From NCBI RefSeq assembly GCF_011604685.1, contig NZ_CP050063.1:7977001-8041000 (forward strand): a DNA stretch of 64,000 nucleotides. The letters are read 5' to 3'. Origin of the DNA: Spirosoma aureum (GTDB lineage Bacteria; Bacteroidota; Bacteroidia; Cytophagales; Spirosomataceae). Shown one piece after another: positions 26,709-35,316 of this stretch (position 1 is its first letter; every line of letters starts with the position of its first letter). A model generated the notes under the pieces. It worked only from the letters and a program-made list of their open reading frames with translations, did not search any database and was not told where the DNA came from. The translations under genes and the position numbers were made by a program.

Positions 26709-27679
26709 CTAATTTTCTGTCCCTCGCCGATGTCGCGGACCTCGACGCACTGATACAATCTGGCCGCGATGCCAAAGCCAACCCGTTTGCTGATCAACAC
26801 CTGGGGAAAAACAAAACCATTGGCCTTATTTTCTTTAACTCCAGCCTCCGCACGCGCCTAAGTACCCAGAAAGCAGCTCAGAATCTTGGCATGAACGTCA
26901 TGATCATGAATGTCGGGCAGGACAGCTGGGGTTTGGAAATGGAAGAAGGCGTGTTGATGAATGGCGATAAAGCCGAGCATGTACGTGAGGCTGCTGCTGT
27001 AATCGGTCGTTACTGTGACATGATCGGTATTCGGGCTTTTGCTGAGCTGAAAGACCGCGAAAAGGATTACAAAGAGCAGGTCATGCACCAGTTTGCACGC
27101 TACGCCAATGTCCCGATTGTCAATCTGGAATCAGCGACACGCCACCCGTTACAATCATTGGCCGATTGCATTACCATTGAAGAAGCGAAAGCCAATTCGA
27201 GTGTGATTCCGGCCCGGCCGAAAGTGGTGTTGACCTGGTTACCTCACTTCAAGCCACTGCCACAGGCTGTCGCAAATTCGTTCTGTGAGTGGATGAATGC
27301 CCGTGCCAAATCAGGGAACGTAGATTTTGTGGTAACACATCCCCAAGGCTACGAACTCGCTCCTGAATTTGTTGGCAACGCCCGCATCATGCATAATCAG
27401 GATGAAGCCTTTGATGGTGCCGATTTTATTTACGGCAAAAACTGGTCGTCATATACGCATTATGGGCAGGTTCTCACCCAGGACCCCTCCTGGGCAGTGA
27501 CGATGGACGATATCCGCCGGACGAATAACGGTAAGTTTATGCACTGCCTCCCCGTTCGGCGTAACCTGAAAGTGTCGGATGAAGTGCTGGATAGTCCTCA
27601 TTCACTCGTCATTGAGCAGGCAGCTAACCGCGAATGGTCAGCACAGGCAGTCCTGAAAGAAATTTTAAAAAGTATATAA
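26705..27679 (+). CDS. argF': N-succinylornithine (or acetylornithine) carbamoyltransferase
   Basis: A 324-residue carbamoyltransferase of the ArgF' group. The phosphate loop reads FFNSSLRTRLSTQKA, followed by GVLMNGDKAEH, and the C-terminal loop is HCLPVRRN. In this group the residue at position 90 is reported to steer choice of substrate: Pro90 in the Bacteroides succinylornithine enzyme, Glu at the equivalent site in the acetyl enzyme. Here it is Ala90 by my alignment, which argues against the acetyl form. It is in the arg cluster with argB downstream. Confidence 0.9.
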   Translation: MTNFLSLADVADLDALIQSGRDAKANPFADQHLGKNKTIGLIFFNSSLRTRLSTQKAAQNLGMNVMIMNVGQDSWGLEMEEGVLMNGDKAEHVREAAAVIGRYCDMIGIRAFAELKDREKDYKEQVMHQFARYANVPIVNLESATRHPLQSLADCITIEEAKANSSVIPARPKVVLTWLPHFKPLPQAVANSFCEWMNARAKSGNVDFVVTHPQGYELAPEFVGNARIMHNQDEAFDGADFIYGKNWSSYTHYGQVLTQDPSWAVTMDDIRRTNNGKFMHCLPVRRNLKVSDEVLDSPHSLVIEQAANREWSAQAVLKEILKSI

Positions 27680-27756
27680 ATAGACGTTGGATACTGAACA
27701 TTAGACTTTCTAAGACGGGAGTCTATTGCCAAACACCAGCCAACGTTCTTGTGTTT

Positions 27757-28545
27757 ATGAACACCCTCACGGTTATCAAAATTGGCGGGAATGTGATTGA
27801 TGATCCAGCCGCTCTAAAACGTTTCCTAACCGCCTTTGCCTCCGTTGCGGGGATGAAAGTGCTTATTCATGGCGGAGGAAAAATTGCGACGCAGGTAGCC
27901 GACAAACTAGGCATCCAAACGACCATGGTTGAAGGGCGACGGATCACCGACCAGCCCATGCTCGATGTAGTCACGATGGTTTACGGCGGCCTTGTCAACA
28001 AGCAGATTGTTGCGAAATTACAGGCTCTTGACATCAATGCGATTGGCCTGACCGGTGCCGATGGCGGTACGGTTCTGGCAAAAAAACGCCCGGTCAGGGA
28101 TATTGATTATGGGATGGTCGGCGACATTGACGAAGTGAATTCGGGACAGATTCAGTTTTTTCTACGTCAGAATTTAACCCCGGTGTTTGCCCCGATCACG
28201 TATAGTGAAACAGGTGATTTATTGAACACCAACGCCGATACCATGGCTTCTGCCATAGCCGTAGACATGGTCAGGCACAATGGCGTTACTCTGGTTTATT
28301 GTTTTGAGAAAAAAGGGGTTCTGGCTGACCCAACCGACGACAATAGCGTTATTGGCGAACTAACTCCCTCGCTCTATGCTGAGCACAAAGCTGCTGGATC
28401 GATCAACAAAGGTATGATCCCGAAGTTGGATAATGCCTTTAAAGCACTGGGTAACGGCGTATCGAAAGTGATTATCTGCCATGCCGACGATGTAGCAGCA
28501 GCTCTTCAACAAGGTGCCGGAACAACGTTGAGACTGGGTGATTAA
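27757..28545 (+). CDS. argB: N-acetyl/N-succinylglutamate kinase
   Basis: About 262 residues, starting at the ATG at 27757 because the kinase fold begins there (MNTLTVIKIGGNVID). The longer reading from 27634 has no homologous leader and overlaps argF'. Amino acid kinase motifs include VLIHGGGKIA, INAIGLTGADGG and the late MIPKLDNAFKAL. Second committed step of ornithine/arginine synthesis. Follows argF' by 77 bases. Ends at a convergent hairpin. Confidence 0.92.
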   Translation: MNTLTVIKIGGNVIDDPAALKRFLTAFASVAGMKVLIHGGGKIATQVADKLGIQTTMVEGRRITDQPMLDVVTMVYGGLVNKQIVAKLQALDINAIGLTGADGGTVLAKKRPVRDIDYGMVGDIDEVNSGQIQFFLRQNLTPVFAPITYSETGDLLNTNADTMASAIAVDMVRHNGVTLVYCFEKKGVLADPTDDNSVIGELTPSLYAEHKAAGSINKGMIPKLDNAFKALGNGVSKVIICHADDVAAALQQGAGTTLRLGD

Positions 28546-28548
28546 CAG

Positions 28549-28570
28549 TGATTGGGTAACAGCCCAATCA
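28549..28570. terminator. Hairpin between argB and NlpC/P60 gene
   Basis: TGATTGGG and CCCAATCA flank a 6-nt loop in the short gap between two convergent genes. Small but well placed. Confidence 0.5.
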
Positions 28571-29149
28571 TTACTTACTTGTCAGTAGATTAAGTACGCG
28601 CCGAACACCTACGAACCGACGCTGATAATAAGAAGCGTGCAGATAATCGTAGCGGACGCCCCCGTTCCAGGCGGAGTGGATAAATTTGATACGGTCGCCG
28701 ACAACTTCGGTAATCAGGCCTACGTGCCCAATGTGGCTTCCGCCAGAGCTATGTCCTTTGAAAAGAATCAGGTCGCCGGGTTTTGCATCGGCTTGATCAA
28801 CTGCCTGGCCTACATTACCCTGGGCGGCACTGGAATGGGGAAGAGAAATACCGAATTGGCGGAAGCAGAACCGGGTAAAACCAGAGCAGTCGAAACCGCG
28901 TTTGCTGGATCCTCCCGAGCGGTAGCGAATCGAGAGATGTTCTTTGGCAAAGCCGATCAGATTACCTACGAGCGGAATTTGCTCATAAAACGACTTTTCA
29001 CTAGAAGTTACGGTGGATAAATCTTGGGTTACGGCGGGTTTACTGTCTGTTACGGTAGAAATGTCTTGTGTTACGGTAGGTACGGTCTGGGCTTGAACGA
29101 TGCCAAACGAGACGGCAATAAGCGCCGTCAGGAGCATTTTTTTCGTCAT
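28571..29149 (-). CDS. NlpC/P60 family cell-wall peptidase
   Basis: A 192-residue exported cysteine peptidase that would cut within the peptide stems of peptidoglycan. A signal peptide ends near VQAQ (about residue 21). Then comes a short duplicated segment, PTVTQDISTVTDSK/PAVTQDLSTVTSSE. The NlpC/P60 domain (about 65-190) has the catalytic Cys88 in FDCSGFTRFCF, a histidine in HIGHVGLI and another near HSAW. It is a single gene, divergent from the large caspase island. Confidence 0.9.
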   Translation of the reverse strand: MTKKMLLTALIAVSFGIVQAQTVPTVTQDISTVTDSKPAVTQDLSTVTSSEKSFYEQIPLVGNLIGFAKEHLSIRYRSGGSSKRGFDCSGFTRFCFRQFGISLPHSSAAQGNVGQAVDQADAKPGDLILFKGHSSGGSHIGHVGLITEVVGDRIKFIHSAWNGGVRYDYLHASYYQRRFVGVRRVLNLLTSK

Positions 29150-29372
29150 AGAAATAGGTCAAATCCAAGTTAGGTTGTATAAAAGTAGGGTATTGTGGAA
29201 TTATTGCCAAATAAATGAGGAGTATTTTCTACACTTTTAATGTAAAATAATTTTACTGATTTTTATATGATACTGGTTTCCAATGAAGTAAGTACATCAA
29301 AAGTTACATACGAAACAAAAATTTAATACCATCAACCCTGAAACAAGTAACCTATCAACACGGAAAAGCGCT

Positions 29373-29431
29373 AAAAAAAGTGTTTCACCTTGTTAATGCC
29401 TAGCAGTATGGGCTTAACATGGTGAAACACT
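29373..29431 (-). terminator. Orphan minus-strand terminator
   Basis: An 11-bp stem (AGTGTTTCACC at 29379-29389 with 29421-29431) continues after one mismatch through a further 6+3 bp. On the minus strand the hairpin is followed by seven T bases (A tract 29373-29379). No minus-strand gene is recognised upstream of it between 29432 and 29820, so an unannotated small transcript is possible. Confidence 0.65.
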
Positions 29432-29727
29432 CAAAAAGTAGTTAGCAATAGGCTATCCGTTTCGCCGAAAGCCACCCCATTCCGTATTGTCACGCCAAAC
29501 CGGTTGTTTTTTTAGGTAGAGGAATAAAATAGTGGTCTAGGATCGGGTGCCCGCGCTTTTCAATTAATAAAACATCACCTAAATGCACGCGACGGTTAGG
29601 CACATAACTTTAGCCTTCACTTCAGTTTATAACTAATTTCATAAAAGCTCAGAAGCTCGAATTTACCAGATTATATCGTAATCTGGCCAAAAATGTTCGG
29701 ATTTGGGACAAGGCATCGTAAAGAAGG

Positions 29728-29756
29728 TTGCATCTCATTTTTTTAGTCTATCTTTC
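29728..29756 (+). promoter_or_regulatory. Possible Bacteroidota-type promoter of the caspase island
   Basis: TTG at 29728-29730 is followed after 18 bases by TATCTTTC at 29749-29756, one base off the TAnnTTTG -7 element. It sits about 65 bases before the ATG at 29821. Judged by eye only. Confidence 0.25.
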
Positions 29757-29820
29757 CTTTATCAATTAGATTATCAGTTAGTTAATATGTTATTCCTATC
29801 CTCTAACCTTAGACTCACTC

Positions 29821-32800
29821 ATGAATCCGCTATCCACTCCTCCTGAGGAATTAGACCCTCATTTTAAAACCGTTACCTATGCCTTATTAGTGGGTATTAA
29901 TACTTATACCACTTCTCCACTTCAGGGACCTGTCAATGATGTCAAAAAGGTAGCTGATTTTCTAAAAACGCTTACCGATATAGATACGCACATCAAGATA
30001 TTAACAGATAGTGAAGCGACAAAAACCGCACTAATTACCGCTTTCCGCGAACACCTGGGCCAGGCAAAATCAGGAGATACAGTTCTATTTTATTTTTCGG
30101 GTCATGGCACCAGCGAACGAGTCGATACGACCATCTGGTCTGATGAATCGAGTGGTGTTTTAGAGTGTATTGCCTGTTATAATGGCGACACAACCAACAG
30201 CTGGGACTTTTTGCTGGCCGACAAGGAACTACGATACCTGCTTCAAGAAGTCGCACAGGAAGGGAAAGTGCATACCGTTTCCATATTTGATTGTTGTCAT
30301 TCTGGCGATAACACAAGAAGCCTTCTCGACCTGGACGCACAGGACACGCGCCAACGCAGTATTCAGGATATTTTTCCGCTCCGTCCCTGGACTGCTTTTC
30401 TTTTCAGCAGTCAAATTTCTGAAGAGCAGGCTCGTTCTCAGCCACTGCCGGAATGGCTTCCAGAGCCAATACATATACAAATGTCGGCCTGTGCAGCCGA
30501 CGAAAAGGCATTAGAGGTAGAAAATGAAGGCGTGTTCACTAAAAATCTGTTGTCTGTATTACAGGCTAATAGTGGGGCCGTTTCGTACGAATCTCTGGTT
30601 GATCACGCACGTCAGTACATGCGTTTTGGGTATGACCAGCGTCCCCAACTATTCGCATCAGGCAGCATTCCCGAAAAACTGAAGCGAAGCCCCTTTCTGA
30701 ACCGTTCTGTTAATACTGAATTGCCCGCCGTTCAGGCGCAGTTTAGCCAAAGTAAAAATGGAACTCAAGGTGGGTGGTATCTGAACGTCGGGGCTTTACA
30801 TGGGCTACAACCTGGTCAGGAAGTTAAGCTCCTAACGTCTATAGGCCAACCGTTACTAACTACACCTGTCTCGGAAATAGGGTTAGATTATGCACGCTTG
30901 TCTATTGATTCAGCGGTATCAGTTCAGCCCGATCCAGCGATAGTCTATCGCGTCGATGTGCCTGGGTTGATGAGCAAACCCCTGCGAATTTTCTTTTCCA
31001 GTCGAAATGGTTCTCCGGCCGAGCAGGCAAAAATGATCGCCAATCTAATGGCTGAAGCGGGCAATTGCTATGTGCCCGAAGCAGACGAATCGGCGGCTGA
31101 TTATGCACTTTATGCCCGTAATGGCTGGTATTTTTTAACCCTTCCCAACACCGAAGACCAGCCCGACAATGAATTTCGGCCATTGGTCAGTCCGGTCATG
31201 TTTACTGATAAAAATGTCAATCAAAAACTTGGAAATTATATTCGTCAGTTCTCCCGCTGGACGTATCTGAAAACCTTAAAAAATCCGGTAGCCACTGGGC
31301 CAGGGATTAAAATCGAGATTGTGCCGGAAGGTAGTTCCTCTGTTGCCAAAAATGGTTCTACTGTGCCTATCACGCTAATCGAACGAAATGAAACGCATAC
31401 AAATGAGGTTGTTATTCGAGTTACTAACACCACAAACCAGTTATTGTATTGCACTGTGGTTTACCTGACACACGGCATTGGGTCGTGGCTCCAATTTCTG
31501 GACACAAACACGGAACTGGTACCAAATCAAATGGTTATTGTCGGTCAGAATGCCTATGAAGGGGCTGATAATTCAACACGAATTTCGATTCCGATATCCT
31601 CGGCAGGAGAAAACGTTGTACACGACTATAATTGGCCCGCAGTAGACGAGCGTTTACTGTTCATTTTTACCACCAAATCAGCGAATGCGTCGGGCGTGTT
31701 GAGTGAGTCTACCCTGAATTTTCTGCAATTTGATGAACTTCCTCCACCGCCTACTCTTGCCGACCGAATGGATGGAGGAACGAAGGCCATAGCTGCATCA
31801 CGCCCATCGACGGCAGTTCCGCTACCTACCTGGTGGACACAATCGATCAACCTGCGCTGGGAAAACCCCGCGTACAACAAAATTAGCAAGTATGATCTCC
31901 ATGCGATGATCAGTCCGCAACCAGATATAGTTGCCGATGATGCGCTGGCCGATTGTGCGCTGGGTTTATATTTTACGACCAGCACCAATCAATCACCTAC
32001 ACTACAGGTTAAACCTCAACTTCAGCAATACTGGATCAGCCAACAGGATGTCCAGAAAGGCATGGGTGAAGATATCTCATTGGCGTTGGCCAGCCGAGTA
32101 TCACAATCCATTCGTAATCGGCAGTTTCAAGAAAACCGAACGGTTTACCCAAATCGGGCAAGGGTCGTCGCTAGTGGCGATTCGTGGTTTCAGTATCCAT
32201 TTCTGATTCGCGATATTGTCGACTGTTTAAGCAATGGGTATCTGGTGTATAGTCTTGCTTCGACGGATAACACACTCCAAACCATTGATCCAAACGACGT
32301 TTTGCTGGCTATTGACGAATCTGACGCTCAGTTTTTATTGTTTAGCGGTGGGTTGAATGACCTCATGGATCAGTTTCCTGATCGGTTCATTCTTGACATA
32401 ACCGATTTGCCGCAGACAAATCCGCGCCAGTGGCTGACCGACGAGTTTTTTCAAACTCTTGATGTCATGCAGGTTCAATATGAGTCGCTGTTCGAGGCCA
32501 TCCGGCGAGAAAAATCCAACGTGTATATCATTGCACATGGCTATGATTATATCCGGTCGGTCAACGCGGTATCGGAAGAGCGGAACTGGCTGGCCCCAGA
32601 ACTTACCAGAAAGGGAATCTCCAGCCCACAGGCACAGCAGGCCTTGTTGAACCTGGTAATCGATGAGTTTAATGAACGGCTCAAAACCGCAGCCGACAAA
32701 TTCGATGACATGGTAACACATTTGGATCTGCGTCACATTGTGGCCAAACCAACCTACTGGCACGACGAGACGCATCCGAATGATGCTGGCTTCCTGGATT

Positions 32801-32865
32801 TGGCCTATCAATTTGTAAAACAGATCCGCACGATTCAAAAGCCAGCCATCACAACAGTTCACTGA
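29821..32865 (+). CDS. Caspase-like protease fused to SGNH hydrolase
   Basis: A 1014-residue multidomain protein without signal peptide. Residues about 15-270 are a peptidase C14 (metacaspase/caspase) domain: His95 in FYFSGHG and Cys159 in FDCCHSG form the dyad. Residues about 490-640 look like a DUF4384-type beta domain, with VRVTNTTNQLLYCTVVYL. Residues about 780-1000 have SGNH hydrolase blocks: Ser788 in SGDSW, Asn846 in GGLND, and the Asp982/His985 pair in DETHPND. I know of no standard architecture joining these enzymes. It is the first gene of a six-gene run and is probably a protease-activated or protease-linked effector (inference). Confidence 0.85.
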   Translation: MNPLSTPPEELDPHFKTVTYALLVGINTYTTSPLQGPVNDVKKVADFLKTLTDIDTHIKILTDSEATKTALITAFREHLGQAKSGDTVLFYFSGHGTSERVDTTIWSDESSGVLECIACYNGDTTNSWDFLLADKELRYLLQEVAQEGKVHTVSIFDCCHSGDNTRSLLDLDAQDTRQRSIQDIFPLRPWTAFLFSSQISEEQARSQPLPEWLPEPIHIQMSACAADEKALEVENEGVFTKNLLSVLQANSGAVSYESLVDHARQYMRFGYDQRPQLFASGSIPEKLKRSPFLNRSVNTELPAVQAQFSQSKNGTQGGWYLNVGALHGLQPGQEVKLLTSIGQPLLTTPVSEIGLDYARLSIDSAVSVQPDPAIVYRVDVPGLMSKPLRIFFSSRNGSPAEQAKMIANLMAEAGNCYVPEADESAADYALYARNGWYFLTLPNTEDQPDNEFRPLVSPVMFTDKNVNQKLGNYIRQFSRWTYLKTLKNPVATGPGIKIEIVPEGSSSVAKNGSTVPITLIERNETHTNEVVIRVTNTTNQLLYCTVVYLTHGIGSWLQFLDTNTELVPNQMVIVGQNAYEGADNSTRISIPISSAGENVVHDYNWPAVDERLLFIFTTKSANASGVLSESTLNFLQFDELPPPPTLADRMDGGTKAIAASRPSTAVPLPTWWTQSINLRWENPAYNKISKYDLHAMISPQPDIVADDALADCALGLYFTTSTNQSPTLQVKPQLQQYWISQQDVQKGMGEDISLALASRVSQSIRNRQFQENRTVYPNRARVVASGDSWFQYPFLIRDIVDCLSNGYLVYSLASTDNTLQTIDPNDVLLAIDESDAQFLLFSGGLNDLMDQFPDRFILDITDLPQTNPRQWLTDEFFQTLDVMQVQYESLFEAIRREKSNVYIIAHGYDYIRSVNAVSEERNWLAPELTRKGISSPQAQQALLNLVIDEFNERLKTAADKFDDMVTHLDLRHIVAKPTYWHDETHPNDAGFLDLAYQFVKQIRTIQKPAITTVH

Positions 32866-32974
32866 CCGGATTTTGATGATTACAGCTATCACCCTAAATG
32901 ACCAGGGGCGATGGTAGTGATCGTATTTATAGTTTGTAAAAAGCCCAAGACAAGCTCCCTAAACCTATCTATCA

Positions 32975-35305
32975 ATGTACAGACGTTATATATCACTCAG
33001 TTTGGCTCTGCTATTCTGTTGTTATAGCTTAGTTGGACAGATAATACGTACACCTCTAAAATCGGCTTCCCAAAAAAAGTCTATCGTATCCACAACCGAA
33101 ACAAGAAGCTATTGGGTAAAACAAGGAGACGCATTCATGCGGCAACGTCAATACACCGCGGCCTATTCGGCGTTTCTGCTGGCAAAAAGTCTGGGAGCAT
33201 CCGGCATGTCGGATAAAATGCAGAATGCCCAGCAAAAAAATAGTAAACAACTTCAGGACAATGCCGTCCAACTTCGGGCTAATTCTGCCCGTCTTGCCTT
33301 TCAGGCAGGGTTGCAGCAGGCTAAAAACATAGCGGATACCAATCTCACTCAAAGTCTACGCCTGCTCGAATTTCTGCGGAATACCTACGACAGCACAAGC
33401 CGCAACGAAGCTGCCGTGCTCCGGATCATCAGTGAGGTGGTTGCTAATTCTGAGCAGGGACTTTATCAGACAAACGGAACAAGGCGCCTGTCATCCAATG
33501 AAATTGCGTCAGAAAAAGATACTGTCAGGTCAGATGCGCTTCCGCAAAAACTCCAGCAGCAAGTCGATTCTGTTTTTCGGCAACTATCTGTGCCTCCTTA
33601 TCAGCCAATAAAAGGATTTCTGGCGCCCCTCCCAATAGGAGAAAAGGAGTCAAGGGGCTACCATTTTATTGCCGCCCATCACCTCCTCTTCACTTATTAT
33701 ACTTATTTCTATTATGACGCTAATTCTAAGGAAAAGCGGGATTCATCCAATTCGGTTATTCTCTGGCGAACCGATGGTGATCATCTAATTCCTATTCACA
33801 CGTTTATTAATCAATTTGACAATTTACCACGCCTTTCGTCCGATGGCCAGATACTGGCCCTTCAGTTAAAGCTAAATAAGGGCGGGGCTACTATTAAAAT
33901 AGACAGTATCTATCAGGTAACTGATACCGAACTCATTGGCCTTAAAGGGTTTATTGGCCAGGGCTCTATCTGGTTCTCTCCCGATAACCACTATATAGTG
34001 ATCCATGGTGGCGACAGGAAAGGACTGAACATTATCTGGCGAAAGGTAAACAGTGATCTGTATTACATGCTGTCCATCAGTGGGTCTTCCCTATCGACCC
34101 GGTTTGCAGGAGAACAGATTACAATGGATATACTGAATGAAGCCAACACTTATACGGCAACCTCCCTGACCATCGATTTGAAAACGCAGCAGTTGATTCT
34201 GCCCCCCGCATGCCATTATCGAACCAAAGCAACTAACGTTTTCTTCGTGGGCGATAATTACCTGATGGTTCAGCATTTAGCAGACAAGCCTCATATTGTT
34301 CTGTATTCGATACAGGATTGGTGGCTGGCACAATGTGAGACGATCTTCTGGGGTGATTTCAGGACTGGATCAATGACCTCGAATGGTCGGTATGTAGTCC
34401 TACGTCCCCGCGATTCTGCCAAGCCCGCCGAATTATGGGAATCTGATCGATTTGGGCACTTTAACCGGGTTAGCGGATTATCGGAATCGTTTGAGAACGC
34501 CATTTTCTCGCCTGACAGCCGAATGGCTCTTTTTTCTGATAAAAAACGCTCTGGTCAGTTACGGATGCTGGACAGCACCGGCTTTCGCGTTATTCACACA
34601 TTTACTGAACGTTTTAGAGCTATAGATTGCCAGTTTTCACCGAATTCAAAATGGCTGTTCGTCGATTTTTTCGGGAGTGCTATTGATTCGCTCTGGCAGG
34701 TAAGATCGAAAGGGCTGGGGCCTGCCAAAGAAACAATATCTTTTGAGTCTACGATTACGGCAAGATTTCACCCCAACAGCCAACAGCTAGTTACGCTGAC
34801 TGGGGAAAACAATATGATAAAATACTATAAACTTGGGGCTGATGGTCTGGTAAGCAACTTATATGGCCCTACGCAGCTTCCCGCAGCCAATACCTTGTAT
34901 ATCGTTGACGATCAGATCTTTTACAGTAGTACCGACACATATTCGACAAATCGGGCCCAGCAGGATCAGGACGGTACACCCATAATGAATAAACTAAGCA
35001 AGGGAGCGCTGGAGTCGCCTGTTTATGACGACGGAGAGACCCTGTTTTTTGTGGTATATTCCGAACTATCACGCCAGCGAACATTGGTGGGTTACGACAA
35101 AATACTTCAAGAAACAGTCCTAAGCCGCGCAGTGAATGGCGCATTCGATCTGACCATGACCGATGATAAAAACATCCGTCTCGCCGATCCAACAGGGCTT
35201 TATACGATCATACCGCCCCGAAAAATACTGAGGCTACTTCAAAGTGGCAAAGTAGCTCCATTAACGGATGAATTACGCAGAAAATTTGAGCCCATTCAAC
35301 CTTAA
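32975..35305 (+). CDS. Exported TPR-like/beta-propeller protein
   Basis: A 776-residue protein with a signal peptide (MYRRYISLSLALLFCCYSLVG). Residues about 45-200 are helical and repeat-like (DAFMRQRQYTAAYSAFLLAKS). The rest is a WD40/DPP-like propeller with repeated blade motifs: FSPDNHYIVIHG, FSPDSRMALFSD, FSPNSKWLFVDF and FHPNSQQLVTL. No catalytic residues are evident. Blade sequences like these often form the C-terminal half of STAND-WD40 proteins. Here they are on a separate exported chain, 11 bases upstream of the caspase-STAND gene, so the two products probably interact. Confidence 0.78.
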   Translation: MYRRYISLSLALLFCCYSLVGQIIRTPLKSASQKKSIVSTTETRSYWVKQGDAFMRQRQYTAAYSAFLLAKSLGASGMSDKMQNAQQKNSKQLQDNAVQLRANSARLAFQAGLQQAKNIADTNLTQSLRLLEFLRNTYDSTSRNEAAVLRIISEVVANSEQGLYQTNGTRRLSSNEIASEKDTVRSDALPQKLQQQVDSVFRQLSVPPYQPIKGFLAPLPIGEKESRGYHFIAAHHLLFTYYTYFYYDANSKEKRDSSNSVILWRTDGDHLIPIHTFINQFDNLPRLSSDGQILALQLKLNKGGATIKIDSIYQVTDTELIGLKGFIGQGSIWFSPDNHYIVIHGGDRKGLNIIWRKVNSDLYYMLSISGSSLSTRFAGEQITMDILNEANTYTATSLTIDLKTQQLILPPACHYRTKATNVFFVGDNYLMVQHLADKPHIVLYSIQDWWLAQCETIFWGDFRTGSMTSNGRYVVLRPRDSAKPAELWESDRFGHFNRVSGLSESFENAIFSPDSRMALFSDKKRSGQLRMLDSTGFRVIHTFTERFRAIDCQFSPNSKWLFVDFFGSAIDSLWQVRSKGLGPAKETISFESTITARFHPNSQQLVTLTGENNMIKYYKLGADGLVSNLYGPTQLPAANTLYIVDDQIFYSSTDTYSTNRAQQDQDGTPIMNKLSKGALESPVYDDGETLFFVVYSELSRQRTLVGYDKILQETVLSRAVNGAFDLTMTDDKNIRLADPTGLYTIIPPRKILRLLQSGKVAPLTDELRRKFEPIQP

Positions 35306-35316
35306 ATCTATCGTAT

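Larger units (their letters stand above)
29150..29820. other. Long AT-rich divergent intergenic region
   Basis: A 671-base gap between the divergent NlpC/P60 gene and the caspase island. No open frame of note. It holds a strong hairpin that reads as a minus-strand terminator (29373-29431) and a possible promoter for the downstream gene (29728-29756). The rest shows nothing I can assign. Confidence 0.7.

Noticed and set aside
29381..29429. Inverted TGTTTCAC...GTGAAACA as a parS site
   Set aside because: The half sites are 33 bases apart and part of a longer terminator hairpin with a U tract, not the adjacent halves of a parS palindrome.
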